In this document: in pieces, positions 25,564 through 35,323 of the stretch
Position numbering within the stretch: the first letter of the stretch is position 1
Layout: each line of letters starts with the position of its first letter
NCBI GenBank assembly: GCA_025350465.1
Contig: JANXXU010000030.1
Coordinates: 62,001 to 126,000, forward strand
Reading direction: 5' to 3'
DNA from: Alphaproteobacteria bacterium
GTDB lineage: Bacteria > Pseudomonadota > Alphaproteobacteria > Micropepsales > Micropepsaceae
DNA length: 64,000 nucleotides
The notes under the pieces: generated by a model
Databases searched by the model: none
Seen by the model: the letters and a program-made list of their open reading frames with translations, nothing else
What the model was told of the DNA's origin: nothing
Made by a program: the position numbers and the translations under genes

Positions 25564-26853
25564 TTAGCTCGCGTACACGGTTTTCCCGCCGACCAGTGTG
25601 CGCAAAACGCGGCCCTGCATCAACCGGCCGACGAAGGGCGAGTTTTTGGTATGCGAATGAAAATCGGCGGGATCGATCTTGCGCGGCGCGCCGAGGTCGA
25701 AGAGCACGACATCGGCGGGCGCCCCCTTGGCCAAGCGCCCGCAGGGCAGGCGCAGAATATTCGCCGGGCCAATGGTCAGGCAGCGCAGCACATCGATCAG
25801 CGGCATCCGCGCTTCGTGATGAAGCGTCAATGCCGCCGGCAGCAGCGTCTCCAGACCGATGGCGCCGTAGGCCGCCTGGGCGAAGGGCAGGCGCTTGGTC
25901 TCGGGCGCTTGGGGATCGTGGCTCGAGACAATTGCATCGATCGTGCCTTGGCGCACGCCTTCGACCATTGCAACACGATCGCTCTCGCCACGTAGCGGCG
26001 GCGAGACCTTGGCGAAGGTTTTGTATTCGCCGACGTCTTGTTCGTTCAGTGTCAGATGATGGGCAGAGACCGCGCAGGTGAGCTTCAGGCCGCGCTGGCG
26101 CGCGCGCGCGACGGCATCGAGCGACGCGGCGCAGGAGATTTGCGCGAGGTGATAACGCGCGTTCGTCAGTGCAAGCAGATGAAGATCGCGCTCGACCGCG
26201 ATCGCCTCGGCGGTCGGCGGGATGCCGCCGAGACCCATGCGCGCGGCGAACGCGCCTTCATTCATGTGGCCAGCCGCGGCGAGTGCGGGGTCTTCGACAT
26301 GGGCCAGGATCAGCGCATCGAAATTCGCGGCGTAGGCGAGGCAGCGCCGCATGATGAGGCTCGACGCGATCGTGCGATCGCCGTCGGTGAAGGCGATGGC
26401 GCCCGCTTCCTTGAGCAAGCCGATCTCGCTCATCTGCTCGCCCTTGAGGCCGCGCGTCAGAGCGGCCGCCGGATGGACGTGAACCTTGGCCGTCGTGTCG
26501 GCGCGGCGCTTGATGAACTCGACGAGGGCCGCGTCATCGATCACAGGGTCGGTGTTCGGCATGACGACGATCGAGGTCACGCCGCCGGCTGCGGCGGCGT
26601 CGCCGGCCGACTTCAGCGTCTCGCGATGCTCGGCGCCGGGCTCGCCCGTAAAGACGCGCATGTCGACGAGAGCCGGCGCGACGACGTGGCCTTGCGCGTC
26701 GATGATCTCGGCGCCTGCGGGTTTGGCGTCGTTGAACAGGCGCGGGCCGATGTCGGCGATCGCGCCGCCTTCGATGAGGATGGCGCCGTGTCCGTCGAAG
26801 CCGGACGCGGGATCGACGATGCGCGCGTTGACGATGGCGGTGCGCGCGCTCAC
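25564..26853 (-). CDS. pyrC: dihydroorotase homologue, probably non-catalytic PyrC-like partner of PyrB
   Basis: A 429-residue amidohydrolase-fold protein. At the position of the catalytic zinc motif HxH (normally DxHxH after beta strand 1) it reads [11 protein letters not shown], so both histidines are missing. Other conserved places are also altered: SAHHLTL is retained but the final Asp strand reads IVSSHDPQ. This pattern is known for the PyrC-like subunits that stabilise aspartate carbamoyltransferase in some proteobacteria. The GTG start overlaps the pyrB stop (GTGA), consistent with stoichiometric complex formation. A separate active dihydroorotase should exist elsewhere in the genome. 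It could still bind substrate. Confidence 0.88.
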   Translation of the reverse strand: MSARTAIVNARIVDPASGFDGHGAILIEGGAIADIGPRLFNDAKPAGAEIIDAQGHVVAPALVDMRVFTGEPGAEHRETLKSAGDAAAAGGVTSIVVMPNTDPVIDDAALVEFIKRRADTTAKVHVHPAAALTRGLKGEQMSEIGLLKEAGAIAFTDGDRTIASSLIMRRCLAYAANFDALILAHVEDPALAAAGHMNEGAFAARMGLGGIPPTAEAIAVERDLHLLALTNARYHLAQISCAASLDAVARARQRGLKLTCAVSAHHLTLNEQDVGEYKTFAKVSPPLRGESDRVAMVEGVRQGTIDAIVSSHDPQAPETKRLPFAQAAYGAIGLETLLPAALTLHHEARMPLIDVLRCLTIGPANILRLPCGRLAKGAPADVVLFDLGAPRKIDPADFHSHTKNSPFVGRLMQGRVLRTLVGGKTVYAS

Positions 26854-27803
26854 GAGCGGCGCTCCGGATCGTTGGGCAGTTGGCGCGACAGCGCGTCGAG
26901 CACCGCCATGCGGCTCGCGACACCCATCTCGACTTGCTCGTGGATGAGGCTGCGCTCGGCGTCGTCGGCGATGGCGCTGTCGATCTCGACGCCGCGATTC
27001 ATCGGCCCCGGATGCATGACCAAGGCGCCCGGTTTGGCGAGCGCCAGCTTCGTCTTATCCAAGCCGTAGAAATGGAAATATTCGCGCGTCGACGGCAGAA
27101 ACGAGCCCGCCATGCGCTCCATCTGCAGGCGGAGCATCATGACGATGTCGGAACCCTTCAGCCCCTCGCGCATGTCGGTGAAGACTTCGGCGCCCCAAGT
27201 CTCAGCACCCGCAGGCAGCAGCGTGCGCGGCGCGATCAGCCTTACGCGGGCGCCGAGCTTGTTGAGCAAATGCACATTCGAGCGCGCAACGCGGCTGTGG
27301 AGGACGTCGCCGCAGATCGCGACCGTCAAGCCTTCGATGCGTTTCATGCGGCGGCGAATGGTGAGGGCGTCGAGCAGCGCTTGGGTCGGATGTTCGTGGG
27401 CGCCGTCGCCGGCATTGACGACCGAGCACGAGACCTTGTCGGCGAGAAGCGCAACGGCGCCGGAGTCCTGATGACGGATGACGATTATGTCGGGCCGCAT
27501 GGCGTTGAGCGTCGTCGCCGTGTCGATCAAGGTCTCGCCCTTGCGCACGGACGATTGCGTCACCGACATATTCATGACGTCGGCGCCGAGGCGCTTGCCG
27601 GCGAGTTCGAACGAACTCTGCGTGCGGGTCGAGGGCTCGAAGAAGAGGTTGATCAGGGTGCGGCCGCGCAGCGTGTCGCGCTTTTTCTGCACCTGCGTGT
27701 TCAGCGCGACATAGGTGTCGGCCAAATCCAGCAGCGATTCGATCTCTTGGCGCGACAGGGGCGCGATGGCGAGTAGGTGCTGGCGGGCGAACAGGCCGGT
27801 CAT
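26850..27803 (-). CDS. pyrB: aspartate carbamoyltransferase catalytic chain
   Basis: A 317-residue enzyme that joins carbamoyl phosphate and aspartate, the first committed step of pyrimidine synthesis. The carbamoyl-phosphate loop STRTQSSFE is at about residues 55-63. [13 protein letters not shown] (about 135-147) and the C-terminal [14 protein letters not shown] also match. The ATG at 27803 was chosen because the sequence upstream of it (an Arg-rich stretch) is not conserved in the family. No regulatory chain pyrI is present; the overlapping dihydroorotase-like gene presumably provides the partner subunit. Confidence 0.94.
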   Translation of the reverse strand: MTGLFARQHLLAIAPLSRQEIESLLDLADTYVALNTQVQKKRDTLRGRTLINLFFEPSTRTQSSFELAGKRLGADVMNMSVTQSSVRKGETLIDTATTLNAMRPDIIVIRHQDSGAVALLADKVSCSVVNAGDGAHEHPTQALLDALTIRRRMKRIEGLTVAICGDVLHSRVARSNVHLLNKLGARVRLIAPRTLLPAGAETWGAEVFTDMREGLKGSDIVMMLRLQMERMAGSFLPSTREYFHFYGLDKTKLALAKPGALVMHPGPMNRGVEIDSAIADDAERSLIHEQVEMGVASRMAVLDALSRQLPNDPERRS

Positions 27804-27849
27804 CGCGGCGCGAGCTATACGGGCTCGCCGCCGTCGCCGCAAGGCGCTC

Positions 27850-28764
27850 TCAGGCAAAAACCCACAGGATCAACGGCATGGTTACCATCGCAACCAGCGT
27901 TTGCGCGGTCGTGATGTTCGCCATCAACGGCGCGTCGCCGCCGAGCTGGCGGGCCAGAATATAGGAGGACGAGGCGCCGGGGACGGCGGCGCAGATCAGG
28001 GCCGCGAACTTTGCAATTCCGGTGATGCCGAGCATCTGCGTTCCAGCCACGACGAACGCGGGCATGACAAAGAGGCGCAAGAACGTCGCAACGGCGATAG
28101 GTGCGGGCATGGCTCGCGCGTGGGCGAGATTCAAACTGGCGCCGACAGCCAGCAATCCGAGGGGCAGGGCGGCCTTGCCGGCCATGTCGATCGTCGTCGC
28201 GGCGATCTTTGGAACGGGGAGACCCAAGAGTTGAACCGCAATACCGGCCAGGCACGACATGATCAGCGGGTTCTGCACGAATTGCTTTGCGAACGTCGAA
28301 AAACGTGTCTCTCCTTCGCCAGCGTGATGCATCAGGACCGTGACGCAGAGCGTGTTGGCGAGCGGCACCATGATCGCCACCGCGATCGCCGCGAGCGCGA
28401 CGCCTGGGTTGCCCAAGACCGATGAAATGGCGCCAATCGCGACGTATGAATTGAAGCGAACGGCGCCCTGAAACACGCTCGAGAAGGCGGGGCCGTCGAG
28501 CTTCAGCACGAATTGCAGCGCGTAGACGAGGGCTGCCATCGCAATGATTGCGCCGGCAAGGAGCGCCGCCAGCTGGCCGACCGGCTGTCCTTTGAAATCG
28601 GCGATGGCGATGGCGTTGAAGAGGAAGCAGGGGAAGAGCACGAAATACGTCACGCGCTCGACCGCGCGCCAACTCGCATCGTCGATGAAGCGCGCCCAGT
28701 GGAGTGCGGCACCAGCCGCGATCAAAGCAAACACCGGAACGAGAGCTGAAAGAATCTGGCTCAC
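27850..28764 (-). CDS. AEC family transporter
   Basis: A 304-residue, about ten-helix membrane protein of the auxin efflux carrier family, which includes malonate and other organic acid transporters. The paired inverted-repeat architecture shows as two blocks of five hydrophobic segments, with a charged central loop ([14 protein letters not shown]). It starts with GTG, whose bases overlap the TGA of the MFS gene (GTGA, 28761-28764). The substrate is not predictable. It ends 46 bases before pyrB on the same strand, so it may be read through with it. Confidence 0.85.
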   Translation of the reverse strand: MSQILSALVPVFALIAAGAALHWARFIDDASWRAVERVTYFVLFPCFLFNAIAIADFKGQPVGQLAALLAGAIIAMAALVYALQFVLKLDGPAFSSVFQGAVRFNSYVAIGAISSVLGNPGVALAAIAVAIMVPLANTLCVTVLMHHAGEGETRFSTFAKQFVQNPLIMSCLAGIAVQLLGLPVPKIAATTIDMAGKAALPLGLLAVGASLNLAHARAMPAPIAVATFLRLFVMPAFVVAGTQMLGITGIAKFAALICAAVPGASSSYILARQLGGDAPLMANITTAQTLVAMVTMPLILWVFA

Positions 28765-30029
28765 GGCGTGTGTTCCGGCGCGATCACTTCCAGCGCTTTG
28801 GCCGCGGGCTCGGGCAGAAACCAGATCGGCACGAGGGCCACCGGCGCCGCGAGCAGCATCCAGGTAATCGCCTCGGCATGGTTGCCGAAGCGCTCGTAGA
28901 GACCGCCCTCGACGATTAAGCCGAGCGCGCCGGCGAGGATGGCACACAAGTAGCGAACGCCCGCGGCCAGCGAGCGGTGAGAGGTCGGGAAGAGTTCGGC
29001 GCTCAAGCCGCCGATCAGGACGCCTGCGGTCAGATCGCCATAGATCACCAAGACCCAAAATAAGATCAGCCAAGCCCCGCTCGCCCAGGTGTAGAGGCAG
29101 GCAAGGCTCGCCAGCGAGACGGTGATTGCAAACGACAGCACCAGCCTTCGGCCCAAGCGATCGCTGATCGCGCCGGTCAGGATCGTGCCGAGGAGGGCGA
29201 CAGGTCCGGCGAACAAGACCGACGTCGTGACCTGCCAAGGCGCCCAGCCGTGTCTGGTTTGCAAATATTTTGAGATGAGGATCACGGCCGGCGCCGCCAC
29301 GAAGGCGAGCGGTGCCGTCACGCCGATCATAAAGATGAGCCGGATCGGATAGGCTTTCAGCAAGTTCGACAGCGGGGCAAGATAGGTCGCGGCAGTCTTG
29401 CGTTCGGCGAAGCGCCGCGTCTCGGCAAGACGTCGACGCGCCCACATCAGCCAGAGAAGCGGAATGGCTCCGAGGAAAAACAGCGCCCGCCAGCCAAAGG
29501 GCAAGAGCGTGACAAACCCGTACATCAACGCCGCGAGCCCCGCGCCGCCGGCGCCGAGCGCTCCGATCACGCCGATGGCCCAGCCGCGCGTTCGCTCGTC
29601 GAATTCCTCGGCGATGATGACAAAGCACAACATCGACTCGGCATAGCTGCAAATTCGCGCCAGAGTCTGGGCGACAAGAAACTGCGTCAGGTCTTGAGCG
29701 AAGCCGGTCGATATCGTGGCGATGGTCGCGCCGGCGACGGTTGCCATCAGCATCCTGCGCCGGCCAAAGACATCGGCGAGGTAGGCAAGGCCCAGTGCGG
29801 GGATGACGCCAAGGCGGAAAATCGCAATGACCCGCCCGACGTCGGCCTCGGCGATGCTGAGACTGCGCTGAATTTGCGGGATGGCGAGACCATAGATACT
29901 GACGTCGTAGGCTTCGATGAGAAGCGCGACGCCGACGAGCCAGAGCAGGCGGCCCTGTTCCTTGCTGACCGGACCGGGGCGCAGACGGCTCTGCAAAACG
30001 TAGAAGGGGTTGAATCGGGCGAGGCTCAC
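28761..30029 (-). CDS. MFS transporter
   Basis: A 422-residue 12-helix transporter. Signature loops are LADVFGRRRMLM between helices 2 and 3 and ISDRLGRRLVL between helices 8 and 9. WxLVGVALLIEAYDVSIYGLA at the first helix resembles sugar/aromatic acid symporters. The GTG start overlaps the ruvX stop (GTGA, 30026-30029) and the gene overlaps the AEC transporter gene downstream, so all are translated as a coupled series. An N-terminal extension up to 30182 would lie wholly within ruvX in another frame and was rejected. Confidence 0.87.
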   Translation of the reverse strand: MSLARFNPFYVLQSRLRPGPVSKEQGRLLWLVGVALLIEAYDVSIYGLAIPQIQRSLSIAEADVGRVIAIFRLGVIPALGLAYLADVFGRRRMLMATVAGATIATISTGFAQDLTQFLVAQTLARICSYAESMLCFVIIAEEFDERTRGWAIGVIGALGAGGAGLAALMYGFVTLLPFGWRALFFLGAIPLLWLMWARRRLAETRRFAERKTAATYLAPLSNLLKAYPIRLIFMIGVTAPLAFVAAPAVILISKYLQTRHGWAPWQVTTSVLFAGPVALLGTILTGAISDRLGRRLVLSFAITVSLASLACLYTWASGAWLILFWVLVIYGDLTAGVLIGGLSAELFPTSHRSLAAGVRYLCAILAGALGLIVEGGLYERFGNHAEAITWMLLAAPVALVPIWFLPEPAAKALEVIAPEHTP

Positions 30030-30502
30030 GCGCGATCTCGCCCGCGAGCGATGAAATCGAGCGCGCCCTGCAGGATGTATGCGGCCGCCATTTTGTCGAC
30101 GACTTGGGCACGGCGTTCGCGCGAGACGTCGGCTTCGAGCAAGGTGCGGGTCACCGCCGCCGTGGACAAGCGCTCGTCCCACATGAGAACGGGCATGTCG
30201 TGTTTGGCCAGGAAGTTGCGGACGAAGGCGCGCGCCGATTGCGCGGCAGGGCCTTCGGTCGCGTTCATATTGAGCGGCAGGCCGACGACAAGACCGCCGA
30301 CGATGTGTTTCTTGATGAGCCCGATCAGCACATCGGAGTCGATGGCGAATTTTCGCCTGGCGATCGTCTCAAGCGGCGTCGCGACGGTGAGCATCACATC
30401 CGACAGCGCGAGGCCGATGGTCTTCTCGCCGAGGTCGAGGCCGAAGAGGCGCTCGCCTTTATTGACTGCGAGCGCAAGTTCGGCGGGGTCGCTGAGGATC
30501 AC
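30026..30502 (-). CDS. ruvX: putative pre-16S rRNA nuclease / Holliday junction resolvase RuvX
   Basis: A 158-residue YqgF-family RNase H-like protein. The first acidic catalytic residue is in GLDLGEKTIGLALSD (about 21-35). VVGLPLNMNATEGPAAQ and MPVLMWDERLSTAAV bring in the second and third conserved acidic positions. The protein is linked to 16S rRNA 5'-end maturation. GTG start overlaps the stop of the VOC gene (GTGA at 30499-30502). Typical length for the family. Confidence 0.92.
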   Translation of the reverse strand: MILSDPAELALAVNKGERLFGLDLGEKTIGLALSDVMLTVATPLETIARRKFAIDSDVLIGLIKKHIVGGLVVGLPLNMNATEGPAAQSARAFVRNFLAKHDMPVLMWDERLSTAAVTRTLLEADVSRERRAQVVDKMAAAYILQGALDFIARGRDRA

Positions 30503-30864
30503 CGGTAACCGATCTCGATGCGGTTGCCGGCTGGGTCGCGGACAAAGAAGCGGGTGAGACCTTCGGCGGTGCCGCCTTCTTCGATCGACGTCTTGTGGCG
30601 CAGCATCGTTTGGCGGGCCTCGTCGAGATCGTCGACGAGGAGGCACACATGCCGGCGGCTCGCCGGGCCCTCGACATCCTCAAGGCTGACGTGGAGTTGG
30701 GCGTTGCCGGCCTCAAACCAGGCGCCGCCGCGTGCGCGCAATTCCGGCGGCTTGGGGATTTCAAGGAGACCAAGCACCTCGCGGTAGAAGCGCAGCACCT
30801 CAGCCTCTTTGGCGCGGGGAACTGCAATGTTGACGTGATCGAGGGCGGTGATGCGAAAGGTCAC
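30499..30864 (-). CDS. VOC/glyoxalase superfamily protein
   Basis: A 121-residue single vicinal-oxygen-chelate module of beta-alpha-beta-beta-beta units. H9 or nearby (LDHVNIAVP) and the C-terminal Glu in RDPAGNRIEIGY are usual metal-ligand positions, and HVCLLVDDLDEA supplies another His. Substrate unknown: such proteins include glyoxalase I, ring dioxygenases and antibiotic resistance proteins. It begins with GTG and is the first gene of the coupled run VOC-ruvX-MFS-AEC. It diverges from gatC with 79 bases between. Confidence 0.85.
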   Translation of the reverse strand: MTFRITALDHVNIAVPRAKEAEVLRFYREVLGLLEIPKPPELRARGGAWFEAGNAQLHVSLEDVEGPASRRHVCLLVDDLDEARQTMLRHKTSIEEGGTAEGLTRFFVRDPAGNRIEIGYR

Positions 30865-30943
30865 GACGGTTAGCGTCCTTGCAAGGGCAATCCCGGGTTG
30901 CTAGCAAAGCCGCCAACTTCCAACAAGCGACCGTGCGCGCCCC

Positions 30944-31231
30944 ATGTCCGTCGACAAGAATACCGTGAAACGCGTGGCAAAGCTTGCACGCCTGGCCTTT
31001 CCCGAGGAGCGGCTGGAGGCGATGGCGGGCGAGCTTAACCGGATTCTGGCCTGGGTCGAGCAATTGAACGAGGTCGACACCAGCGCCGTCGAACCGATGA
31101 CCAGCGTCGTCAAGATGTCGCTGAAAATGCGTGAGGATAAAGTGACCGACGGGGGCCAACCGGTCGCGGTGACGCAAAACGCACCGCAGGGCGAGGACCA
31201 TTTCTTCGCCGTGCCCAAGGTGGTCGAATGA
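30944..31231 (+). CDS. gatC: Asp-tRNA(Asn)/Glu-tRNA(Gln) amidotransferase subunit C
   Basis: A 95-residue subunit that holds GatA and GatB together. It has the typical start ([21 protein letters not shown]) and the R/D/KVTDGG-type C-terminal end. It lets the cell make Gln-tRNA(Gln) or Asn-tRNA(Asn) by amidating mischarged tRNA. The stop overlaps the gatA start by four bases. Confidence 0.94.
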   Translation: MSVDKNTVKRVAKLARLAFPEERLEAMAGELNRILAWVEQLNEVDTSAVEPMTSVVKMSLKMREDKVTDGGQPVAVTQNAPQGEDHFFAVPKVVE

Positions 31232-32706
31232 GCGATCTCACCGGTCTGACCATCGTGGAGGCTCGCGACGGCTTGCGCAAGAAGTCGTTCAGCGCGCGCG
31301 AGCTCGCCGATGCGCATATCAAGGCGATCGAGAAGGGACGGGCACTCAACGCCTTTGTCACCGAAACACCGGACCTTGCGCGCAAGATGGCGCTTGAAAG
31401 CGACCGGCGCATCGCATCGGGCGAGGCACGGCCGCTCGAGGGGCTGCCGCTCGGCATCAAGGATTTGTTCTGCACCAAGGGCGTGCTGACGACGGCGGGC
31501 AGTCACATTCTCGACGGCTTCAAGCCACCTTATGAATCGACCGTCACGCGCAATCTGTGGGACGCAGGCGCGGTGATGCTGGGCAAGCTCAACATGGACG
31601 AGTTCGCCATGGGCTCGTCGAACGAGACGAGCTACTACGGACCGGTCACCAATCCGTGGCGACGCAAGGGTGCCAACACGAAGCTTGTGCCCGGCGGCTC
31701 GTCCGGCGGCTCGGCGGCGTCGGTCGCCGCGCGCATGGTGCTTGGAGCAACGGGCACGGACACCGGCGGTTCGATCCGCCAGCCCGCCGCCGTGACCGGC
31801 ATCGCCGGCATCAAGCCGACCTATGGCCGCTGTTCGCGCTGGGGCATCGTCGCCTTTGCCTCGTCGCTCGATCAGGCGGGACCGATGGCGCGCACCGTGC
31901 GCGATTGCGCCATCATGCTCAAGACGATGGCGAGCCATGATCCTTTGGACTCGACCAGCGTCGACATGCGCGTGCCCGACTATGAATTGGCGATGACGGG
32001 CGAAGTGCGCGGGCTGAGGGTCGGAATTCCGAAAGAATATCGCCTCGACGGTATGCCCGGCGAAATCGAAACGCTCTGGCAAAAAGGCATCGCATGGCTG
32101 CGCGACGCCGGCGCCGAGATCGTCGACGTCAGCCTGCCGCACACGAAATATGCGCTGCCGGCTTATTATATCGTGGCGCCTGCGGAAGCCTCTTCCAACC
32201 TGGCGCGCTATGACGGCGTGCGCTTCGGGTTGCGGGTACCCGGCAAGGACATCACCTCCATGTATGAAAACACCCGCGCCGCCGGTTTCGGGCGCGAGGT
32301 GCAGCGGCGCATCCTGATCGGCACCTATGTGCTTTCGGCCGGATATTACGACGCCTATTATATCAAGGCTCAGAAGTTGCGGTCGCTGATCGCACGCGAT
32401 TTCGACGAGGCGTTCGAGAAGGTCGATGTATTGCTGACGCCGACGGCGCCCGGGCCCGCTTTCGGCATCGGCGAGAAAACCGACGATCCGATCTCGATGT
32501 ATTTGAACGACGTCTTCACGGTGACGGTCAATCTCGCCGGTTTGCCTGGACTGTCGGTGCCGGCGGGTTTGAACGACGAAGGTCTGCCGCTCGGACTTCA
32601 GCTCATCGGCAAGGCGTTCGACGAAGGGACTCTGTTTCGCGTCGGAGAAGTAATCGAGAAGGCCGCCGGCCCAACATCGCGGCCGCAGGCGTGGTGGGAG
32701 GTCTGA
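31228..32706 (+). CDS. gatA: Asp/Glu-tRNA amidotransferase subunit A
   Basis: A 492-residue amidase-signature enzyme that releases ammonia from glutamine. The Ser-cisSer-Lys triad is visible: Lys in [10 protein letters not shown] (about residue 78), Ser in [13 protein letters not shown] (near 155), and Ser in [12 protein letters not shown] (near 178). It works with GatB and GatC and lies between their genes. Four bases separate its stop from the gatB start. Length is standard. Confidence 0.96.
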   Translation: MSDLTGLTIVEARDGLRKKSFSARELADAHIKAIEKGRALNAFVTETPDLARKMALESDRRIASGEARPLEGLPLGIKDLFCTKGVLTTAGSHILDGFKPPYESTVTRNLWDAGAVMLGKLNMDEFAMGSSNETSYYGPVTNPWRRKGANTKLVPGGSSGGSAASVAARMVLGATGTDTGGSIRQPAAVTGIAGIKPTYGRCSRWGIVAFASSLDQAGPMARTVRDCAIMLKTMASHDPLDSTSVDMRVPDYELAMTGEVRGLRVGIPKEYRLDGMPGEIETLWQKGIAWLRDAGAEIVDVSLPHTKYALPAYYIVAPAEASSNLARYDGVRFGLRVPGKDITSMYENTRAAGFGREVQRRILIGTYVLSAGYYDAYYIKAQKLRSLIARDFDEAFEKVDVLLTPTAPGPAFGIGEKTDDPISMYLNDVFTVTVNLAGLPGLSVPAGLNDEGLPLGLQLIGKAFDEGTLFRVGEVIEKAAGPTSRPQAWWEV

Positions 32707-32710
32707 GCAA

Positions 32711-34201
32711 ATGACAACCGCCGTGATTACGACACGCACTGACCAGGGGCCCCTGATCGACGGCGCCACCGGCAAGTGGGAGGTCATCATCGGCCTGGAG
32801 GTGCACGCGCAGGTGCTCTCCAAGGCGAAACTTTTCTCCGGAGCGTCGGCTGAGTTCGGTGCTGAGCCCAACGCGCATGTGTCTTTCGTCGATGCGGCGA
32901 TGCCCGGCATGCTGCCGGTGATCAACAGGTATTGCGTCGAGCAGGCGGTGCGCACAGGGCTTGGGCTCAAGGCGAAGATCAATCATTCGTCGATCTTCGA
33001 TCGTAAGAATTATTTCTATCCGGACCTTCCGGCCGGCTATCAGATCTCGCAGTACAAGAGCCCGATCGTCGGTGAGGGTGAGGTGATCGTCGATTTGCCT
33101 GGCGGGCGTGCGATCACCGTCGGCATAGAACGTCTCCATCTCGAGCAGGACGCGGGCAAAAGTCTGCACGACCAGCACCCGGAGCTTTCCTACGTCGATC
33201 TCAACCGGGCGGGCGTCGCGCTGATGGAGATCGTATCGCGGCCCGACCTGCGCTCGTCCGAAGAGGCGGCGGCCTATCTGAAGAAGCTGCGCGCGATCGT
33301 GCGCTATCTCGGCACCTGCGACGGCAACATGGAGGAAGGCTCCATGCGCGCCGACGTGAATGTTTCGGTGCGCAAGCCCGGCGCGCCGCTTGGCACGCGC
33401 TGCGAGATCAAGAACGTCAACTCCATGCGCTTTGTCGCACATGCCGTCGACTATGAGGCGCGGCGCCAGATCGACGTCATAGAGGGCGGCGGGAAGATCG
33501 CTCAGGAAACGCGCCTTTACGACTCCAAGAAGGGCGAGACGCGATCGATGCGCTCGAAGGAAGAGGCGCACGATTACCGCTATTTCCCCGATCCCGATCT
33601 CTTGCCGTTGGAACTGGACGTGGACTGGATCGCGAGTATCCAGAAGACGCTGCCCGAACTGCCCGACGACAAGAAGGCGCGCTTCATGCGCGAGTATGGC
33701 CTGAATGCCTATGATGCCGGCGTGTTGGTCGCCGAGCGCGAGAGCGCGGCCTTCTTCGAGGAGGTTGCGAAGGGACGCGACGGCAAGCTTGCCGCGAACT
33801 GGGTCGTCAATGAACTTTTCGGCCGCCTGAACAAGGAAGGCCTGTCGATATCGGAAAGTCCGGTTTCGGCGACGGCGAACGGCGCGATCGTCTCGATGAT
33901 CGGCGACGGAACAATCTCGGGCAAGATCGCAAAGGACGTCTTCGAGATTGCTTGGACCGAAGGCGGCGATCCGAAGGAGATCGTCGAGAAGCGGGGATTA
34001 CGGCAGGTCACCGACACTGGCACCATCGAGAAGGCCGTCGATGCCGTGATCGCGGCGAACCCGGGGAAGGCCGAGCAGGCGAAGGCGAAGCCCGCGCTCG
34101 TCGGTTGGTTCGTCGGTCAGGTGATGCAAGCAACCGGCGGCAAAGCTAATCCGCAAGCAGTCAATGAGATGCTCAAAGCGAAGCTTGGAATCGTCGGGTG
34201 A
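32711..34201 (+). CDS. gatB: Asp/Glu-tRNA amidotransferase subunit B
   Basis: A 496-residue subunit that phosphorylates the mischarged tRNA and receives ammonia from GatA. Conserved segments include [21 protein letters not shown] near residue 25, [14 protein letters not shown] near residue 100, and [12 protein letters not shown] near residue 213, with a C-terminal YqeY-like tRNA-binding domain. The gene ends the gatCAB operon. The ATG at 32711 has GAGGTCTGAG upstream. Confidence 0.96.
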   Translation: MTTAVITTRTDQGPLIDGATGKWEVIIGLEVHAQVLSKAKLFSGASAEFGAEPNAHVSFVDAAMPGMLPVINRYCVEQAVRTGLGLKAKINHSSIFDRKNYFYPDLPAGYQISQYKSPIVGEGEVIVDLPGGRAITVGIERLHLEQDAGKSLHDQHPELSYVDLNRAGVALMEIVSRPDLRSSEEAAAYLKKLRAIVRYLGTCDGNMEEGSMRADVNVSVRKPGAPLGTRCEIKNVNSMRFVAHAVDYEARRQIDVIEGGGKIAQETRLYDSKKGETRSMRSKEEAHDYRYFPDPDLLPLELDVDWIASIQKTLPELPDDKKARFMREYGLNAYDAGVLVAERESAAFFEEVAKGRDGKLAANWVVNELFGRLNKEGLSISESPVSATANGAIVSMIGDGTISGKIAKDVFEIAWTEGGDPKEIVEKRGLRQVTDTGTIEKAVDAVIAANPGKAEQAKAKPALVGWFVGQVMQATGGKANPQAVNEMLKAKLGIVG

Positions 34202-34404
34202 TTCCACCGATTCGGTCGATTCGTGCAGATTTGCCTCGCGCGTGCGCGCGACGCGCCCTTTGAAGTCCATATATTCTGTGTACGGATGATCGCCGGATTC
34301 GCACGGTATCATTGCGTTTCCAAGCTGCGTGTCTTTCCGGTACCACTATAGTTAGTTGCGGCGAGTTGCGACTCATCTATGAGTTGCTCATGATGTGTGC
34401 GTTC

Positions 34405-34425
34405 GGAAACGCGGGGTGCGTTTCC
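34405..34425 (+). promoter_or_regulatory. leader hairpin before the basic peptide gene
   Basis: Eight-base arms GGAAACGC (34405-34412) and GCGTTTCC (34418-34425) enclose GGGGT. It lies 28 bases before the ATG of the small basic peptide and 200 bases after gatB. It may be a translation-control element. Confidence 0.45.
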
Positions 34426-34452
34426 CGCATGTCACTGAGGAGTTTTTCTCTC

Positions 34453-34551
34453 ATGCCGATGACAGCTCGTAAGAAGAAGACTGCGAAGAAGGCCACACGT
34501 TCGAAGGCTGCGGCGAAGCCGAAGGCGGCTCGCAAGACGAAGAAGAGGTAG
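34453..34551 (+). CDS. small Lys/Ala-rich basic peptide
   Basis: A 32-residue peptide in which 13 residues are Lys, with Arg and Ala filling most of the rest (TARKKKTAKKATRS and similar). It looks like the C-terminal tail of histone H1-like or HU-like proteins and should bind nucleic acid electrostatically. CTGAGGAG lies about 11 bases upstream of the ATG. A longer reading from 34312 would give an unlikely hydrophobic start. Short basic proteins of this type occur in related alphaproteobacteria. Role unknown. Confidence 0.5.
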   Translation: MPMTARKKKTAKKATRSKAAAKPKAARKTKKR

Positions 34552-34923
34552 TTCGAGACCTTTCGGTCAAGGCGAAGCTGCGGCGTAGCCCTCACCCTTA
34601 TCGGGGTGTGGGCGAGGCCGCAGTTCCGCTGACAAATCTTCGCGAAGATAGAAATGGGCCGCGACGGCAAAAAATTTGTTCCGATTCAGCATAGGCCCAT
34701 GCCGTCGTTAATGTGACGGACGTTGCAGCGTTAACCCGTCACGGCCCCGTTTTCCGACATTTTCTCTACTGTATTCATCTGCCGTTTAACTGATAAAGCG
34801 CGGGTTTTGTTAAACAAAGCCCGTCACCTCCATTAACCCGCCATTCAGCGAGACTCTTTCAAATTCACCTCCGTTCGATGCGCGCAACAACGCAACGCGC
34901 AGCACAATATGGAGGATGAGGCC
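34552..34923. other. 372-bp intergenic region
   Basis: Contains a complex hairpin at 34578-34623 and, between 34707 and 34836, five TTAA tetramers (34708, 34731, 34786, 34810, 34833), two of them in TTAACCCG context. CCCGTCAC appears twice (34735 and 34820). This AT-richer stretch is the likely promoter of the Sel1 gene. No coding potential was seen. Confidence 0.6.
34578..34623 (+). terminator. complex stem-loop after the basic peptide gene
   Basis: Outer arms CTGCGGC (34578-34584) and GCCGCAG (34617-34623) enclose a second imperfect stem (CCTCACCC with GGGTGTGGG). It starts 27 bases after the stop codon and is a probable transcription end, although no T run follows. Confidence 0.5.
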
Positions 34924-35199
34924 ATGGCGGTAATCGATGTGGATTCCCTGGCGGATTTCGAAAGCGACGCGCGCGCGGGAAAGCCGAATGCGCTCTATCA
35001 ATTGGGCTTGTGCTATTCGACCGGACAGGGCGTCGAACTCGATCTGGTAAAGGCTCATAAATATTTCAATTTGGCGGCGATGAAGGGTGTCGTTGAAGCG
35101 CGCCTGTGGCGTGCCGAGCTCGCCCAGCAGATGGGCGCCAACGAGATCGCGGAAGCGCAGCGCCTGGCGCGCCTATGGCTCCAAGAGACGGCGCACTAA
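34924..35199 (+). CDS. Sel1-like repeat protein
   Basis: A 91-residue protein with one clear Sel1/TPR-like repeat (ALYQLGLCYSTGQGVELDLVKAHKYFNLAAMKG, residues about 22-54) and a degenerate second one. Such helical repeats mediate protein-protein contacts. No signal peptide is seen. A strong GGAGG sits eight bases before ATG 34924; the upstream ATG at 34909 overlaps this site and was not used. Small Sel1 proteins like this are common in Hyphomicrobiales, with no defined role. Confidence 0.75.
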   Translation: MAVIDVDSLADFESDARAGKPNALYQLGLCYSTGQGVELDLVKAHKYFNLAAMKGVVEARLWRAELAQQMGANEIAEAQRLARLWLQETAH

Positions 35200-35323
35200 C
35201 CGATCCTCTCTCGTTAAATCCCGGATTTCGCGCCGCAGCGTCAACCTTGCCGCTCCGGCGTTCTTGCGCCTAGATTCCCGCGGCGGCCGCAGCTATGCGG
35301 ATTGCGGCGGAGTACAATGGCGC

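Noticed and set aside
30901-32982. A 693-codon minus-strand frame across gatC-gatA
   Set aside because: Antisense to the strongly supported gatCAB genes; composition and lack of domains mark it as a shadow.
34707-34836. Repeated TTAA motifs as CtrA binding sites
   Set aside because: The full TTAA-N7-TTAA spacing was not found; the motif alone is common in AT-richer promoters.
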